Made by a program: the position numbers and the translations under genes. Below the pieces are notes generated by a model, which did not search any database, was not told where the DNA came from, and saw only the letters and a list, made by a program, of their open reading frames with translations. A DNA stretch of 30,069 nt from a virus, in IMG/VR virus record IMGVR_UViG_3300020172_006014, positions 1 through 30,069 of that record. One strand, given 5' to 3'. Positions 1-6,898 of the stretch are shown piece after piece; within the stretch, counting starts at the first letter, position 1, and each line of letters opens with the position of its first letter.

Positions 1-674
1 CGCATCTGCATCTTTGAGAAGTTGCTGTATCCCTCAACCAGTTGTGCATCTTTGCCGGCTACTACTTGCTCATACTCGTCAAGTCTGCGTTTCCACACAT
101 CAGCAACAATGTTCACCATCTGTGGACTGATATTCATGCCACGTATCATTGCAATGGGCTTGGTGTCAGCAGTGAGCTTTGCACCGGCTATAACAAAGTC
201 ATCAAACATGCTATCAATTTCTGCAGCACATTCTCTAGCACGTTCACGCAAGTGATCTTGAATGTTGGGTTTTGCTGCCACTACTTCGTCTTTGACCACG
301 GGTGCCTTGACTGGGCGATGTGTATCTAACAAGTGTCGGATGGCTGTGGTGAGTTGGGCTTGCTCGTGCTCTGACAGCGTGAGTCCCATGGTGTTCATTC
401 TAGCCAACCACCCAATTGTGGGGCTGATTGCTTGCTCGGGTACACTTTTCCAGGCACGGGCCTCGGCTCGCTGATCACTGCGCTCTAGCCAATCCAGCAG
501 GAACGCTTTGGCATCAGTTTTGCTGCAATAGTAATTGTACCACCCAAACGCCTGTGTCAATGCACTTTTACGATCTTCTGTGGGCTGTAAGCGCCAATTT
601 GGCTCGTCACCAGTGTGTTTGGTGTCAGGGCTGCGTGGGTTAATGGGTTTTGGGGCTTTTTGAGTTGCAATCAT
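1..674 (-). CDS. Conserved T4-like phage hypothetical protein (3' end outside window)
   Basis: I read an uninterrupted minus-strand frame from an ATG at 672-674 to the window edge, 224 codons with no stop. A strong Shine-Dalgarno (AAGGAG) lies 7 bases upstream of the ATG. The protein starts MIATQKAPKPINPRSPDTKH and is soluble and mixed-charge, with no signal peptide or membrane segment. Tryptophan/tyrosine-rich stretches (AFGWYNYYC, FLLDWLERSD) are followed by a motif IQDHLRERARECAAEID and an end reading EGYSNF. From memory this looks like a hypothetical conserved in T4-like cyanophages and pelagiphages; its function is unknown to me. It is divergent from the endonuclease/gp14 group and has its own sigma70-type promoter at 702-730, so it is probably expressed early. 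Plus-strand ORFs in this stretch are shadows of it. The gene call is confident; the family link is moderate. Confidence 0.85.
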   Translation of the reverse strand, partial: MIATQKAPKPINPRSPDTKHTGDEPNWRLQPTEDRKSALTQAFGWYNYYCSKTDAKAFLLDWLERSDQRAEARAWKSVPEQAISPTIGWLARMNTMGLTLSEHEQAQLTTAIRHLLDTHRPVKAPVVKDEVVAAKPNIQDHLRERARECAAEIDSMFDDFVIAGAKLTADTKPIAMIRGMNISPQMVNIVADVWKRRLDEYEQVVAGKDAQLVEGYSNFSKMQM

Positions 675-701
675 GTTAACTCCTTTTTACTGATATAGAT
701 A

Positions 702-730
702 ATTATAGCAGAATGAGATTTATTGGTCAA
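702..730 (-). promoter_or_regulatory. Sigma70-type promoter for the 1-674 gene
   Basis: On the minus strand TTGACC (730-725) is followed by a 17-base spacer and a perfect TATAAT (707-702). Transcription would start near 695, giving a leader of about 20 bases that contains the AAGGAG ribosome binding site. This is near-consensus for host RNA polymerase with its main sigma factor, as expected for an early phage gene. Confidence 0.75.
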
Positions 731-735
731 CCGCC

Positions 736-743
736 CATAAATA
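736..743 (+). promoter_or_regulatory. Possible T4-type late promoter box
   Basis: CATAAATA differs from the T4 gp55-dependent late box TATAAATA at one base. It lies 4 bases before the ATG of the HNH gene at 748, so a transcript would begin at or next to that ATG and would be leaderless for the endonuclease but normal for gp14. Such an eight-base match can occur by chance; the support is its position between divergent genes. Confidence 0.4.
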
Positions 744-747
744 CTGC

Positions 748-1410
748 ATGATCTTTAATAACAGCAAGTATACCCGTTGGTATAATCAAATTATCGAACA
801 AGCAAAAATTCGAGTAATAATCAACGATGGTTATAGTGAAAGACACCATATTATACCCAAAAGTTTGGGCGGTAGTGACAGTGAAACCAATTTAGTTAAA
901 CTAACTGCTAGAGAACATTTTGTTGTACATTGGTTACTCATTAAAATGGTTATCAACACAAAACAAAAGTATCAAATGTGGAATGCATTCAGTTGTATGT
1001 TATACCGCGAACTTCCAGGAAAGCAAAGATATAAAGTATCAAGTCGGGTATTTGAAAACATTAAAATTGCCGGCTCAAAAATTAAAAGTGAGAAATTCAA
1101 AGGTAAGAATAATCCTATGTTCGGTCGTAGAGGCAAAGATCATCCAGCATTTGGTAAAGAATGGTCTGACGAGCATCGACTGAACGCCAGTCTTTCTCAC
1201 CAAGGATTATTAAGATCAGCTGAGGCCAGGGCAAAACAAAGTGCCACCACTAAAGGCAGAAAACAAACTGCCGAGCACATTGCTAAACGAATTTGCGCAG
1301 GGGAGAAAAATGGTATGTATGGTAAAAAACTTACACCTGAAATGATTGCTAAACGCACTGCGACATTAAAGGCAAATAAACTGGCTAAGAAATTAGTCGC
1401 GGGAGTATAA
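748..1410 (+). CDS. HNH homing endonuclease with NUMOD3-type DNA-binding repeats
   Basis: The predicted 220-residue protein is a free-standing homing endonuclease: it would cut a specific DNA site and promote copying of its own gene into phages lacking it. The HNH core is at residues 32-61 (RHHIIPKSLGG, then NLVKLTAREHF and a further H), with candidate metal/catalytic residues H33/H34, N48 and H57/H61. Residues 118-210 carry NUMOD3-like repeats: GKNNPMFG, GKDHPAFGKEWSDEHR and GEKNGMYGKKLTPEMIAKR. These are known as minor-groove DNA-binding modules of phage homing enzymes. The gene ends one base before the GTG of gp14 and supplies gp14's ribosome binding site. No Shine-Dalgarno precedes its own ATG. 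Its A-rich composition looks unlike its neighbours, consistent with lateral acquisition. Confidence 0.9.
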   Translation: MIFNNSKYTRWYNQIIEQAKIRVIINDGYSERHHIIPKSLGGSDSETNLVKLTAREHFVVHWLLIKMVINTKQKYQMWNAFSCMLYRELPGKQRYKVSSRVFENIKIAGSKIKSEKFKGKNNPMFGRRGKDHPAFGKEWSDEHRLNASLSHQGLLRSAEARAKQSATTKGRKQTAEHIAKRICAGEKNGMYGKKLTPEMIAKRTATLKANKLAKKLVAGV

Positions 1411-1411
1411 C

Positions 1412-2791
1412 GTGCCTCGGTTGTCGCTTTATAGACCAAATCGCACCAAAGATTATCAATTTTTTGACCGTACTATTTCGGAGATGTACACTGTTGGCGG
1501 GCTAGACATGTATATCCACAAATACATGGGACCAGTGCCCACTGCACCTGATGATTCATCAGCAGCCAACTCTGATGCTACTTTACCAAATTACAGTCAA
1601 AGCAATCCCTTGTTCATTGAAGATCTGCTGCTGTTAGAAAATAGAGATCGGGTGTATGATCCTGATGTGTACATCATGCGTGGAGTGTATCGCGCACAAG
1701 ACATTGATTTTGATTTGACTCAGTTTGGATTGTTCTTAAACAACGACACGCTGTTTATTACCTTTCACTACAACGATATGATTGATACATTTGGTCGTAA
1801 ATTGATGAATGGCGATGTTTTAGAAATTCCCAACTTAAAAGACTATCATCCGTTGAGTCAGGCCATACCCAAGGCCTTGCCTAAGTTTTATGTAATCCAA
1901 GATGCCAGTTTTGCCAGTGAAGGTTTCAGTCAGACTTGGCAACCGCACCTTTGGAGAATCAAAGCCACTCCAATGGTCAATGCACAAGAGTATCAATCAA
2001 TCTTGCAGCAACCATTTGAACCTGACAACATCTGGGACAACGGAAACTTTTATCCCACAGGCAGTATTGTCAATGCCGACAACAAATACTATGTGGCAAT
2101 TAAAAATGTTCCAACCGGAACACCAATTACAGATACATTCTATTGGATTGAGAAGACTAATCCCAATACCATTGCCGACAGTGCAAGTACAAGAAACAAA
2201 GATCTTGAAATCAATGATGCTATCTTGATACAAGCCGAGGCCGAAGTTCCACTGTCAGGGTACGACACAGTTAAGTTTTATATTTTACCAACAAACGCCG
2301 ATGGGTCACCAGCAGATCCCAGCACATACACTTCTGATGATACCACCCCAGATGCAAGCCGCACTGTCACCAACGAGAATACAACTCCTCGTGCAGATGG
2401 TTATACAGCAGGATACCTAACTGGTGACGGGATTGCGCCAAATGGATTACCAGTAACACCAGGAGTCACCTTCCCGTTACAAGCTCAACTAGGCGAATAT
2501 TGTTTGCGATTGGATTATTTCCCCAATAGATTGTTCCGTTTTGATGGTGTTCGTTGGATCAAGGTTGAAGAAGTTGTTCGCACACAACTCACTCCTGGCT
2601 CAGACAACAATACTTTACGGTCAACGTTTGTCAACAATACATACACTACATCAACCACTGATCTTGGTAACATACCTAGTCGTCAGAGTCTCAGTCGCGC
2701 ACTCAAACCACTGGCAGACAATGGCGATCAAGGTGGCGATAAACCAAGGAAGCCGTATCCAGATACACAACCAGGACAGAAATCAAGTTAA
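1412..2791 (+). CDS. 14: Neck protein gp14 (T4-like head completion), extended form
   Basis: This protein should form part of the neck that closes the filled head and docks the tail. The first ~190 residues match the T4 gp14 pattern: a region near residues 65-90 like T4's 'ESIQMRGVECYYVPRE' segment (here VYIMRGVYRAQD), then FGLFLNNDTLFITFHYND, a 'GDVLEIPN' step like T4 'GDLIYFPM', and LWRIKATP. T4 gp14 is 256 residues, this one 459; the extra part includes a W/Y-rich insert at about 205-238 and a C-terminal section with GEYCLRLDYFPNRLFRFDG. The start is the GTG at 1412 with GGGAG at 1401-1405. The protein begins MPRLSLYRPNRTKDY. gp15 follows, as in T4, but gp13 is not directly upstream. Family call from recalled motifs. 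Confidence 0.75.
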   Translation: MPRLSLYRPNRTKDYQFFDRTISEMYTVGGLDMYIHKYMGPVPTAPDDSSAANSDATLPNYSQSNPLFIEDLLLLENRDRVYDPDVYIMRGVYRAQDIDFDLTQFGLFLNNDTLFITFHYNDMIDTFGRKLMNGDVLEIPNLKDYHPLSQAIPKALPKFYVIQDASFASEGFSQTWQPHLWRIKATPMVNAQEYQSILQQPFEPDNIWDNGNFYPTGSIVNADNKYYVAIKNVPTGTPITDTFYWIEKTNPNTIADSASTRNKDLEINDAILIQAEAEVPLSGYDTVKFYILPTNADGSPADPSTYTSDDTTPDASRTVTNENTTPRADGYTAGYLTGDGIAPNGLPVTPGVTFPLQAQLGEYCLRLDYFPNRLFRFDGVRWIKVEEVVRTQLTPGSDNNTLRSTFVNNTYTTSTTDLGNIPSRQSLSRALKPLADNGDQGGDKPRKPYPDTQPGQKSS

Positions 2792-2810
2792 CTTATGCAA
2801 CAATTTCACC

Positions 2811-2825
2811 AGGAGAACTAAAATT
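2811..2825 (+). promoter_or_regulatory. Ribosome binding site and ATT start codon of gp15
   Basis: AGGAG at 2811-2815 is followed after seven bases by ATT at 2823-2825, which opens the gp15 frame. No ATG, GTG or TTG lies near this point in that frame. The first residues align without a gap to T4 gp15 (MFGYFYNSSFRRY against ISQFFYDGQIRRF), so the ATT sits exactly where the initiator belongs. A nine-codon ATG frame at 2795-2821 covers the binding site and ends one base before the ATT. Confidence 0.7.
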
Positions 2826-4268
2826 TCCCAATTTTTTTATGACGGTCAAATACGCCGATTCTTGTTGCAGTTTACAAGAGTCTTTTCAAACTTCCAAGTT
2901 GAGTTTGGACAGAACCAAGCCGGCGTGTCACCACCTGATACCTTGGTACGTGTTCCGGTGCGGTACGGCGATGCAAGTCGCAATGCACAAACCATTATTC
3001 AACAGAACTCTGCAAATATGATGCCTTCAACTCCGTTGATGACATTTTATATTGTGAACTTGGATTATGATCGTGGCCGCATACAAGAACCAACATTTGT
3101 GGACAAGATCAATGTTCGTCAACGTTACTTTGATCGTGAAACTGACTCTTACGAAGTCACACAGGCCAACGCATTTACCATTGAACGTTTGATGCCTGTG
3201 CCTTACAAGCTCACGTTAAATCTTGACATCTGGACATCTAATACCAATCAAAAAATGCAATTGCTTGAGCAGATTCTAACGCTGTTCAACCCTAGCTTGG
3301 AAATACAAAGCACAGACAACTACATTGACTGGACCAGTTTAAGTGTAGTTGAACTTGAGTCTGTGACTTGGAGTAGTCGTAGCATACCACAAGGCACTGA
3401 TGATCAAATTGATGTTTGTACATTGCGATTTGGATTGCCAATTTGGATCAGTGCTCCTGCTAAAATCAAGAAGTTGGGAGTGGTGGAACGTATCATTGCC
3501 AGCATTTACGACTCACAAGGCGATGCCAGCAATGCCATTATTGACAGCGACCTGCTGCTTGGAACACGAATCAAAGTCACACCCTACAATTATCAAGTGT
3601 TGCTGTTGAATGGACAGTTACAAATTTTGCAGCCACAGGATGTCATCAGCGAACCTATAACAAGTCTTACACCACCTGACTCGCCAGTGCCAGATCAATT
3701 GGTGTGGCCAAGTGTGATTGACTTGTATGGTACGTTACGTCCAGGTATCAGTTATGTTACACTAGATAATCCCTGGGAGCCTGACACACAGATAGTTGGC
3801 ACAGTGGCGCTGAATCCTGCTGATGATCGCTTTCTATTATTCAATATTGATACTGCTACTGCGCCACAAAATACCTTGGCACCAATTGATGCAGTTATTA
3901 ACCCATTGCTGAGTGCACCAGGTGATGGATTGGATTCAAGTTTAACTGGTCAAAGATACTTGCTGACTGAACCTACAGGCAGTACGGAAAATACCGGACC
4001 GTATTCTAGCAATCCACGAGGCTGGGCTGGACTCAATGGTCAACCATTGATTGCTCGTGCCAATGACATTGTTGAGTACGACGGACAACGTTGGCGTGTG
4101 TCTTTTGATTCACAAAACATGCCTGACACACAGTATGTTACCAATATTACCACTGGCATTCAATACAAATGGTTAGGTATACCAGTGGCCGATGTCAACG
4201 CTGTTGGCGAATGGGTCAAAAGTTACGATGGGTTATATCCCGGAGGCTCGTGGAATCTTATATTGTAA
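2823..4268 (+). CDS. 15: Tail sheath stabiliser / tail completion protein gp15, long form
   Basis: gp15 caps the distal end of the contractile tail tube and sheath and joins it to the neck. Support: the N-terminus FFYDGQIRRFLLQFTRVFSN matches T4 gp15 FYNSSFRRY...LFSN, followed by a RVPVRYGDASR step like T4 RVPITYASKE. Next come MMPSTPLMTFYIVNLDYDR, then PVPYKLTLNLDIWTSN.NQKMQLLEQIL, equivalent to T4 'IYELSIFTRYEDDMFQIVEQIL'. T4 gp15 is 272 residues; this is 481, the extra 230 forming a C-terminal domain ending with ...GEWVKSYDGLYPGGSWNLIL, which from memory resembles gp15 of marine T4-like phages. The open frame reaches back to 2541 inside gp14, but residues before 2823 have no gp15 similarity, so I start at the ATT. 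Its end overlaps the Nudix gene. Confidence 0.8.
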   Translation: MSQFFYDGQIRRFLLQFTRVFSNFQVEFGQNQAGVSPPDTLVRVPVRYGDASRNAQTIIQQNSANMMPSTPLMTFYIVNLDYDRGRIQEPTFVDKINVRQRYFDRETDSYEVTQANAFTIERLMPVPYKLTLNLDIWTSNTNQKMQLLEQILTLFNPSLEIQSTDNYIDWTSLSVVELESVTWSSRSIPQGTDDQIDVCTLRFGLPIWISAPAKIKKLGVVERIIASIYDSQGDASNAIIDSDLLLGTRIKVTPYNYQVLLLNGQLQILQPQDVISEPITSLTPPDSPVPDQLVWPSVIDLYGTLRPGISYVTLDNPWEPDTQIVGTVALNPADDRFLLFNIDTATAPQNTLAPIDAVINPLLSAPGDGLDSSLTGQRYLLTEPTGSTENTGPYSSNPRGWAGLNGQPLIARANDIVEYDGQRWRVSFDSQNMPDTQYVTNITTGIQYKWLGIPVADVNAVGEWVKSYDGLYPGGSWNLIL

Positions 4269-4678
4269 ACGCAGTTGGTATTTGGTTTTTTAGTCGCGCC
4301 ACTCGTAGATATCTTTACCTTCTTAGAAACGACACACGACATCCAGATTCTTGGGGATTACCTGGTGGCAAATGTGACCGTAATGAAAGTCTACTAGATG
4401 GTATCTTAAGAGAGTGTCAAGAAGAACTTGGAATAAGTTTTGCGTCTAGTAAATTTTTACCTATAGAAAAATTCACCAGTGCCGAAGGAACATTTGTTTA
4501 TAACACATTCTTTTGTGCAGTAGATCAAGAATTCTTGCCCACTTTAAATGACGAACATCAAGGCTATGCTTGGATTGATTCTGGAGTGTGGCCAAGACCC
4601 ATGCATCCGGGTCTTTGGAATACCGTTAATTTAGATACAGTACAACAGAAGATTCAATTGATTGAGCAGGGATTATAG
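4250..4678 (+). CDS. Nudix hydrolase
   Basis: Nudix enzymes hydrolyse nucleoside diphosphates linked to another group, often clearing oxidised or regulatory nucleotides. The complete Nudix box GX5EX7REUXEEXGU is present: G40, E46, R54, E55, E58, E59 and G61 with the correct spacing, preceded by HPDSWGLPGG. The 142-residue length is typical of small Nudix enzymes; the substrate cannot be read from the sequence. I choose the GTG at 4250 (protein MESYIVNAVGIWFF) because GGAGG lies at 4242-4246, although the spacing is only three bases and the start is uncertain. The frame is open further upstream, but that part only shadows gp15. It overlaps the gp15 end by 19 bases, implying coupled translation. 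Its stop at 4676-4678 abuts the opposite-strand stop of the last fibre gene. Confidence 0.85.
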   Translation: MESYIVNAVGIWFFSRATRRYLYLLRNDTRHPDSWGLPGGKCDRNESLLDGILRECQEELGISFASSKFLPIEKFTSAEGTFVYNTFFCAVDQEFLPTLNDEHQGYAWIDSGVWPRPMHPGLWNTVNLDTVQQKIQLIEQGL

Positions 4679-5434
4679 TCGTCCAACGACAATGTTGATT
4701 ACACCAGATTCGCCGCTGAAGTTTTCGAGTGATTTACCAATAACCATTCCCACTGCTGGTGTAGTACAGGCCATAGCAACACCATTTCCAGCTGAAACCA
4801 TCATGTCACCCTTGTTGATATTACCGGTGACTTGAGTTGGTACTTTGCCAGTCAACGCAATTGGAAGAACAAACTCCCCTTGCTGACCAGTGTTCATCAA
4901 GTAACTGGGATTCGTACTCACAACTCCGGCTACTCTAATATCGCGTGGAATTTCTGTGATTGTAATTTCATTCGCACCACCAAAACTCACCACAGTGCCT
5001 GGTTCATAATTGGCATCAGAAACGTACATCTCTGCCAAGTCAGCGTATTGTGCTGAAGTAGCCTTAGCAAACACTGTGTTAAAATATCCAGTTGCACTGC
5101 CAATGTTACCTACCCCATTGCCAGCTGCATTTGTAATGGCTTGAGCTGCATTGCTTGAGTTAACACTTACTATACCAGTTGAAAATAAATTGCCCCCGGT
5201 TATATTGGCAGTTGTTGTAATAACACCTGATCCAGTGATAGTTGGTGATGTTAGTGTTTTATTTGTTAGAGTTTGTGTAGCAGTTAACCCAACTGTGGCT
5301 GTGCCTCCAGCAGTGGCACCGTCATGAACTCTCAGTGTACTATCTGTAGTATTGACTGTGACCTCCCCTACTGCACCAGTAAATGAGTTATTTTGCGCTG
5401 AAGTTCCGCGTCTTAATTGTACTTGAATAGCCAT
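4673..5434 (-). CDS. Fibre protein with RRGT-type N-terminus and YADLAE C-terminal domain
   Basis: Predicted 253-residue virion protein, last of the minus-strand fibre block. The N-terminus (MAIQVQLRRGTSAQNNSF...GEVTVNTTDSTLRVHDG) is the head seen on many phage fibres and tropism determinants (RRGT..., then a GE.....D..L.V.DG pattern). Residues 55-95 have a short GN-type stretch (GSGVITTTANITGGNLFSTG). The last ~150 residues begin at GNGVGNIGSATGYFNTVFA, continue with QYADLAEMYVSD.YEPGTVVSF and RVAGVVSTNPSYLMN, and end INIVVGRL. This is the same domain that ends the protein at 25781-27151. The start ATG at 5434 has AAGGA nine bases upstream and a late-like box further up. I do not see the SDxRxK signature of the S74 chaperone. 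Role in receptor binding is inference. Confidence 0.8.
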   Translation of the reverse strand: MAIQVQLRRGTSAQNNSFTGAVGEVTVNTTDSTLRVHDGATAGGTATVGLTATQTLTNKTLTSPTITGSGVITTTANITGGNLFSTGIVSVNSSNAAQAITNAAGNGVGNIGSATGYFNTVFAKATSAQYADLAEMYVSDANYEPGTVVSFGGANEITITEIPRDIRVAGVVSTNPSYLMNTGQQGEFVLPIALTGKVPTQVTGNINKGDMMVSAGNGVAMACTTPAVGMVIGKSLENFSGESGVINIVVGRL

Positions 5435-5451
5435 AGCTTATTGTCCTTGCA

Positions 5452-5459
5452 GTATTTAG
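5452..5459 (-). promoter_or_regulatory. Possible late-type promoter box before the last fibre gene
   Basis: CTAAATAC on the minus strand lies in the 32-base gap between two genes, 17 bases before the ATG at 5434. It shares TAAATA with the T4 late box. It could give the terminal fibre gene its own transcript. Weak evidence from a short motif. Confidence 0.3.
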
Positions 5460-5466
5460 CCCAACA

Positions 5467-5766
5467 TTATTCAGGCTTGGGGTAACGATCTTTTACTTCC
5501 TGGATCATTGCGTGCCACCCATCATATCCTTGATGATACAATGCGTCAAGTTGATCAACAATGCTTGGGTAGGCTGCTTTACGGTTCCTGGCATATTGTT
5601 GATTGTCGTATATTTGTCGTAATCTTGCCATTTCGTCCTGGCATTCTTGCCGCGACGGTGGGGCCGAATTGAGATCAAGCCATTCTAATCCAGTGTAATC
5701 ATCGCCACTTAATTTCCATGCTGAATTGGGGCGTAAACTGAGTAATGCTGCAGATAAGTCATACAT
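5467..5766 (-). CDS. Small protein, tail fibre assembly-like (XkdW/DUF4376-type end)
   Basis: A 99-residue soluble protein starting MYDLSAALLSLRPNSAWKLS. The first half has a W-L-S-G-D-D-Y motif. The second half is helical and charged (RQECQDEMARLRQIYD, then YPSIVDQLDALYHQGYDGW and IQEVKDRYPKPE). The 'P.I..QLD.LYH.G..GW...I..VK..YP' pattern occurs in small phage proteins encoded next to tail fibres and often annotated as fibre assembly or XkdW-like proteins. I place the start at the ATG 5764-5766 with AGGAG ten bases upstream. A longer start at 5790 would overlap the preceding gene by 22 bases and is less likely. Chaperone function is inference from location and size. Confidence 0.65.
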   Translation of the reverse strand: MYDLSAALLSLRPNSAWKLSGDDYTGLEWLDLNSAPPSRQECQDEMARLRQIYDNQQYARNRKAAYPSIVDQLDALYHQGYDGWHAMIQEVKDRYPKPE

Positions 5767-5768
5767 TT

Positions 5769-6359
5769 TTATAAATCTCCTAATCGCCAAACAAACATAT
5801 TCACTGCTCGCCCAGTGCCGGTCCCTACTGTGTTATTAGTTAAACTACTGTAATTGCCCCAGCTGGGGTTACTGCTACTAAAACTTGTGGTGACATTTTT
5901 TGTACCTTCGCACCATTGCTGCACCCGATAGTTTGCACCAGTATCATCAACTGGATAGGTAAGTAGCCACGTATCCATTCTTGAATCACCACTGCCCGTC
6001 CTTGCTGATAATCCCACTGCAGTTGAAGTGCCATTTTTGGTTACTGCCATAACCGACCATATGTCGCCACCGCCGTTTTGGCGATATTGAATTTGCACTG
6101 CATAGCGCCCTGTGTAACTATGTGACCAGAAATTACTGCCAGCAGATGCGGATATATTGTTTTGAAATTGCACTGCATTGAAAGGTATGGTAATGCCGTA
6201 GGACGAGCTATCACCAACGTTGAATGTACCCGAACCTCCATTCAATGCATAATACATTGCTGCGCAGGCAGATTTACTTGCCCCAGCTAAAGTTGCTGTA
6301 CTAATCTGTACTGTGTTGGCAGTATCTGTGAGTATATCTACTCTTAACGTACTTGGCAT
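5769..6359 (-). CDS. Putative fibre-tip / virion beta protein
   Basis: A 196-residue protein starting MPSTLRVDILTDTANTVQIS, a short N-terminal pattern (S.LRVD.L.D..N) seen in phage fibre-tip proteins. The rest is rich in Ser, Thr, Gly and aromatic residues (YGITIPFNAVQFQNN, NFWSHSYTGRYAVQIQYRQN, DTWLLTYPVDD, NMFVWRLGDL), as in a secreted beta-sandwich. Its ATG overlaps the stop of the preceding gene (TAATG), and the GGAGG in that gene's last codons serves as its ribosome binding site, so translation is coupled. It is less similar to the neighbouring paralogues than they are to each other, and may be a different adhesin. No enzyme motif seen. Confidence 0.7.
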   Translation of the reverse strand: MPSTLRVDILTDTANTVQISTATLAGASKSACAAMYYALNGGSGTFNVGDSSSYGITIPFNAVQFQNNISASAGSNFWSHSYTGRYAVQIQYRQNGGGDIWSVMAVTKNGTSTAVGLSARTGSGDSRMDTWLLTYPVDDTGANYRVQQWCEGTKNVTTSFSSSNPSWGNYSSLTNNTVGTGTGRAVNMFVWRLGDL

Positions 6360-6898
6360 TATGCTGCTACCTCCATGAGTGTGAGAACACTGGAAGTTCT
6401 TGCGCCGTTGAGACTATCGCTGTCACTTTGCGTTCTATTTACATAAACTGTGTATGATGCATTTTCAGTACCAACATAGACATTGTATGTCAACACACTG
6501 GTAGTCAGCGGGTTGTCAAGAAACTGCATAAACATCATTCCTGAAACATTTGAATCTGGGTAATAATATCTACCTCCCATTCCAGGTCTGCTACCTGCGC
6601 CGGTGCCAACGCCTATTGGTGTGGTTCCTCGGGCAAGATACGCATATGACTGTGTGGCACTTGCCTGCCCCATGATATTTAAACTGCACATAACTAGAAT
6701 TTTATTTGTTGCTGAGGATGGGGTAATTGCTGCAGATAGCCCAGATACTGCTGCTCCACCACCTGATGTTGTGATAATCGAAGTAGTGGTAAATGTTGAC
6801 TGCAAAATTGTTGACTGAATTTGGACAATACTTCCAGAAGAACGAAGTATTACTCCACCAGCTAAATTCTGTATTTGATTAGTTAAAAGGATACTCAT
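6359..6898 (-). CDS. Putative fibre-tip protein, divergent member of the tandem family
   Basis: 179 residues starting MSILLTNQIQNLAGGVILRS. It carries SGSIVQIQST near residue 25, AAITPSSATNKILVMCSLNI near residue 75, and a tail of YTVYVNRTQSDSDSLNG...LTLMEVAA. The order 'hydrophobic strand after a Q/V pair, ITP..A.NKIL, YLNR/YVNR, MEI/V end' parallels the two larger neighbours (6895-7476 and 7473-8057), so I regard it as a divergent relative. This layout is also common in marine phage structural proteins. ATGA overlap with the upstream gene. Its C-terminal codons contain ATGGAGGTA, the ribosome binding site for the next gene. Receptor-binding role is inference. Confidence 0.7.
   Translation of the reverse strand: MSILLTNQIQNLAGGVILRSSGSIVQIQSTILQSTFTTTSIITTSGGGAAVSGLSAAITPSSATNKILVMCSLNIMGQASATQSYAYLARGTTPIGVGTGAGSRPGMGGRYYYPDSNVSGMMFMQFLDNPLTTSVLTYNVYVGTENASYTVYVNRTQSDSDSLNGARTSSVLTLMEVAA

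Noticed and set aside
22-643. Plus-strand frames at the left edge (70-95 codons)
   Set aside because: They overlap each other and lie opposite a continuous minus-strand gene with a strong promoter and ribosome binding site.
2541-2822. Longer gp15 starting at the ATG 2541
   Set aside because: That part lies inside gp14 in another frame, has no gp15 similarity and no ribosome binding site.
4673-5120. S74 intramolecular chaperone at the end of the last fibre protein
   Set aside because: The SDxRxK-type start and catalytic Ser-Lys pattern of that family are not visible.
5767-5790. Longer start MAIRRFIK for the small assembly-like protein
   Set aside because: The ATG at 5766 has a good AGGAG and avoids a 22-base overlap with the preceding gene.
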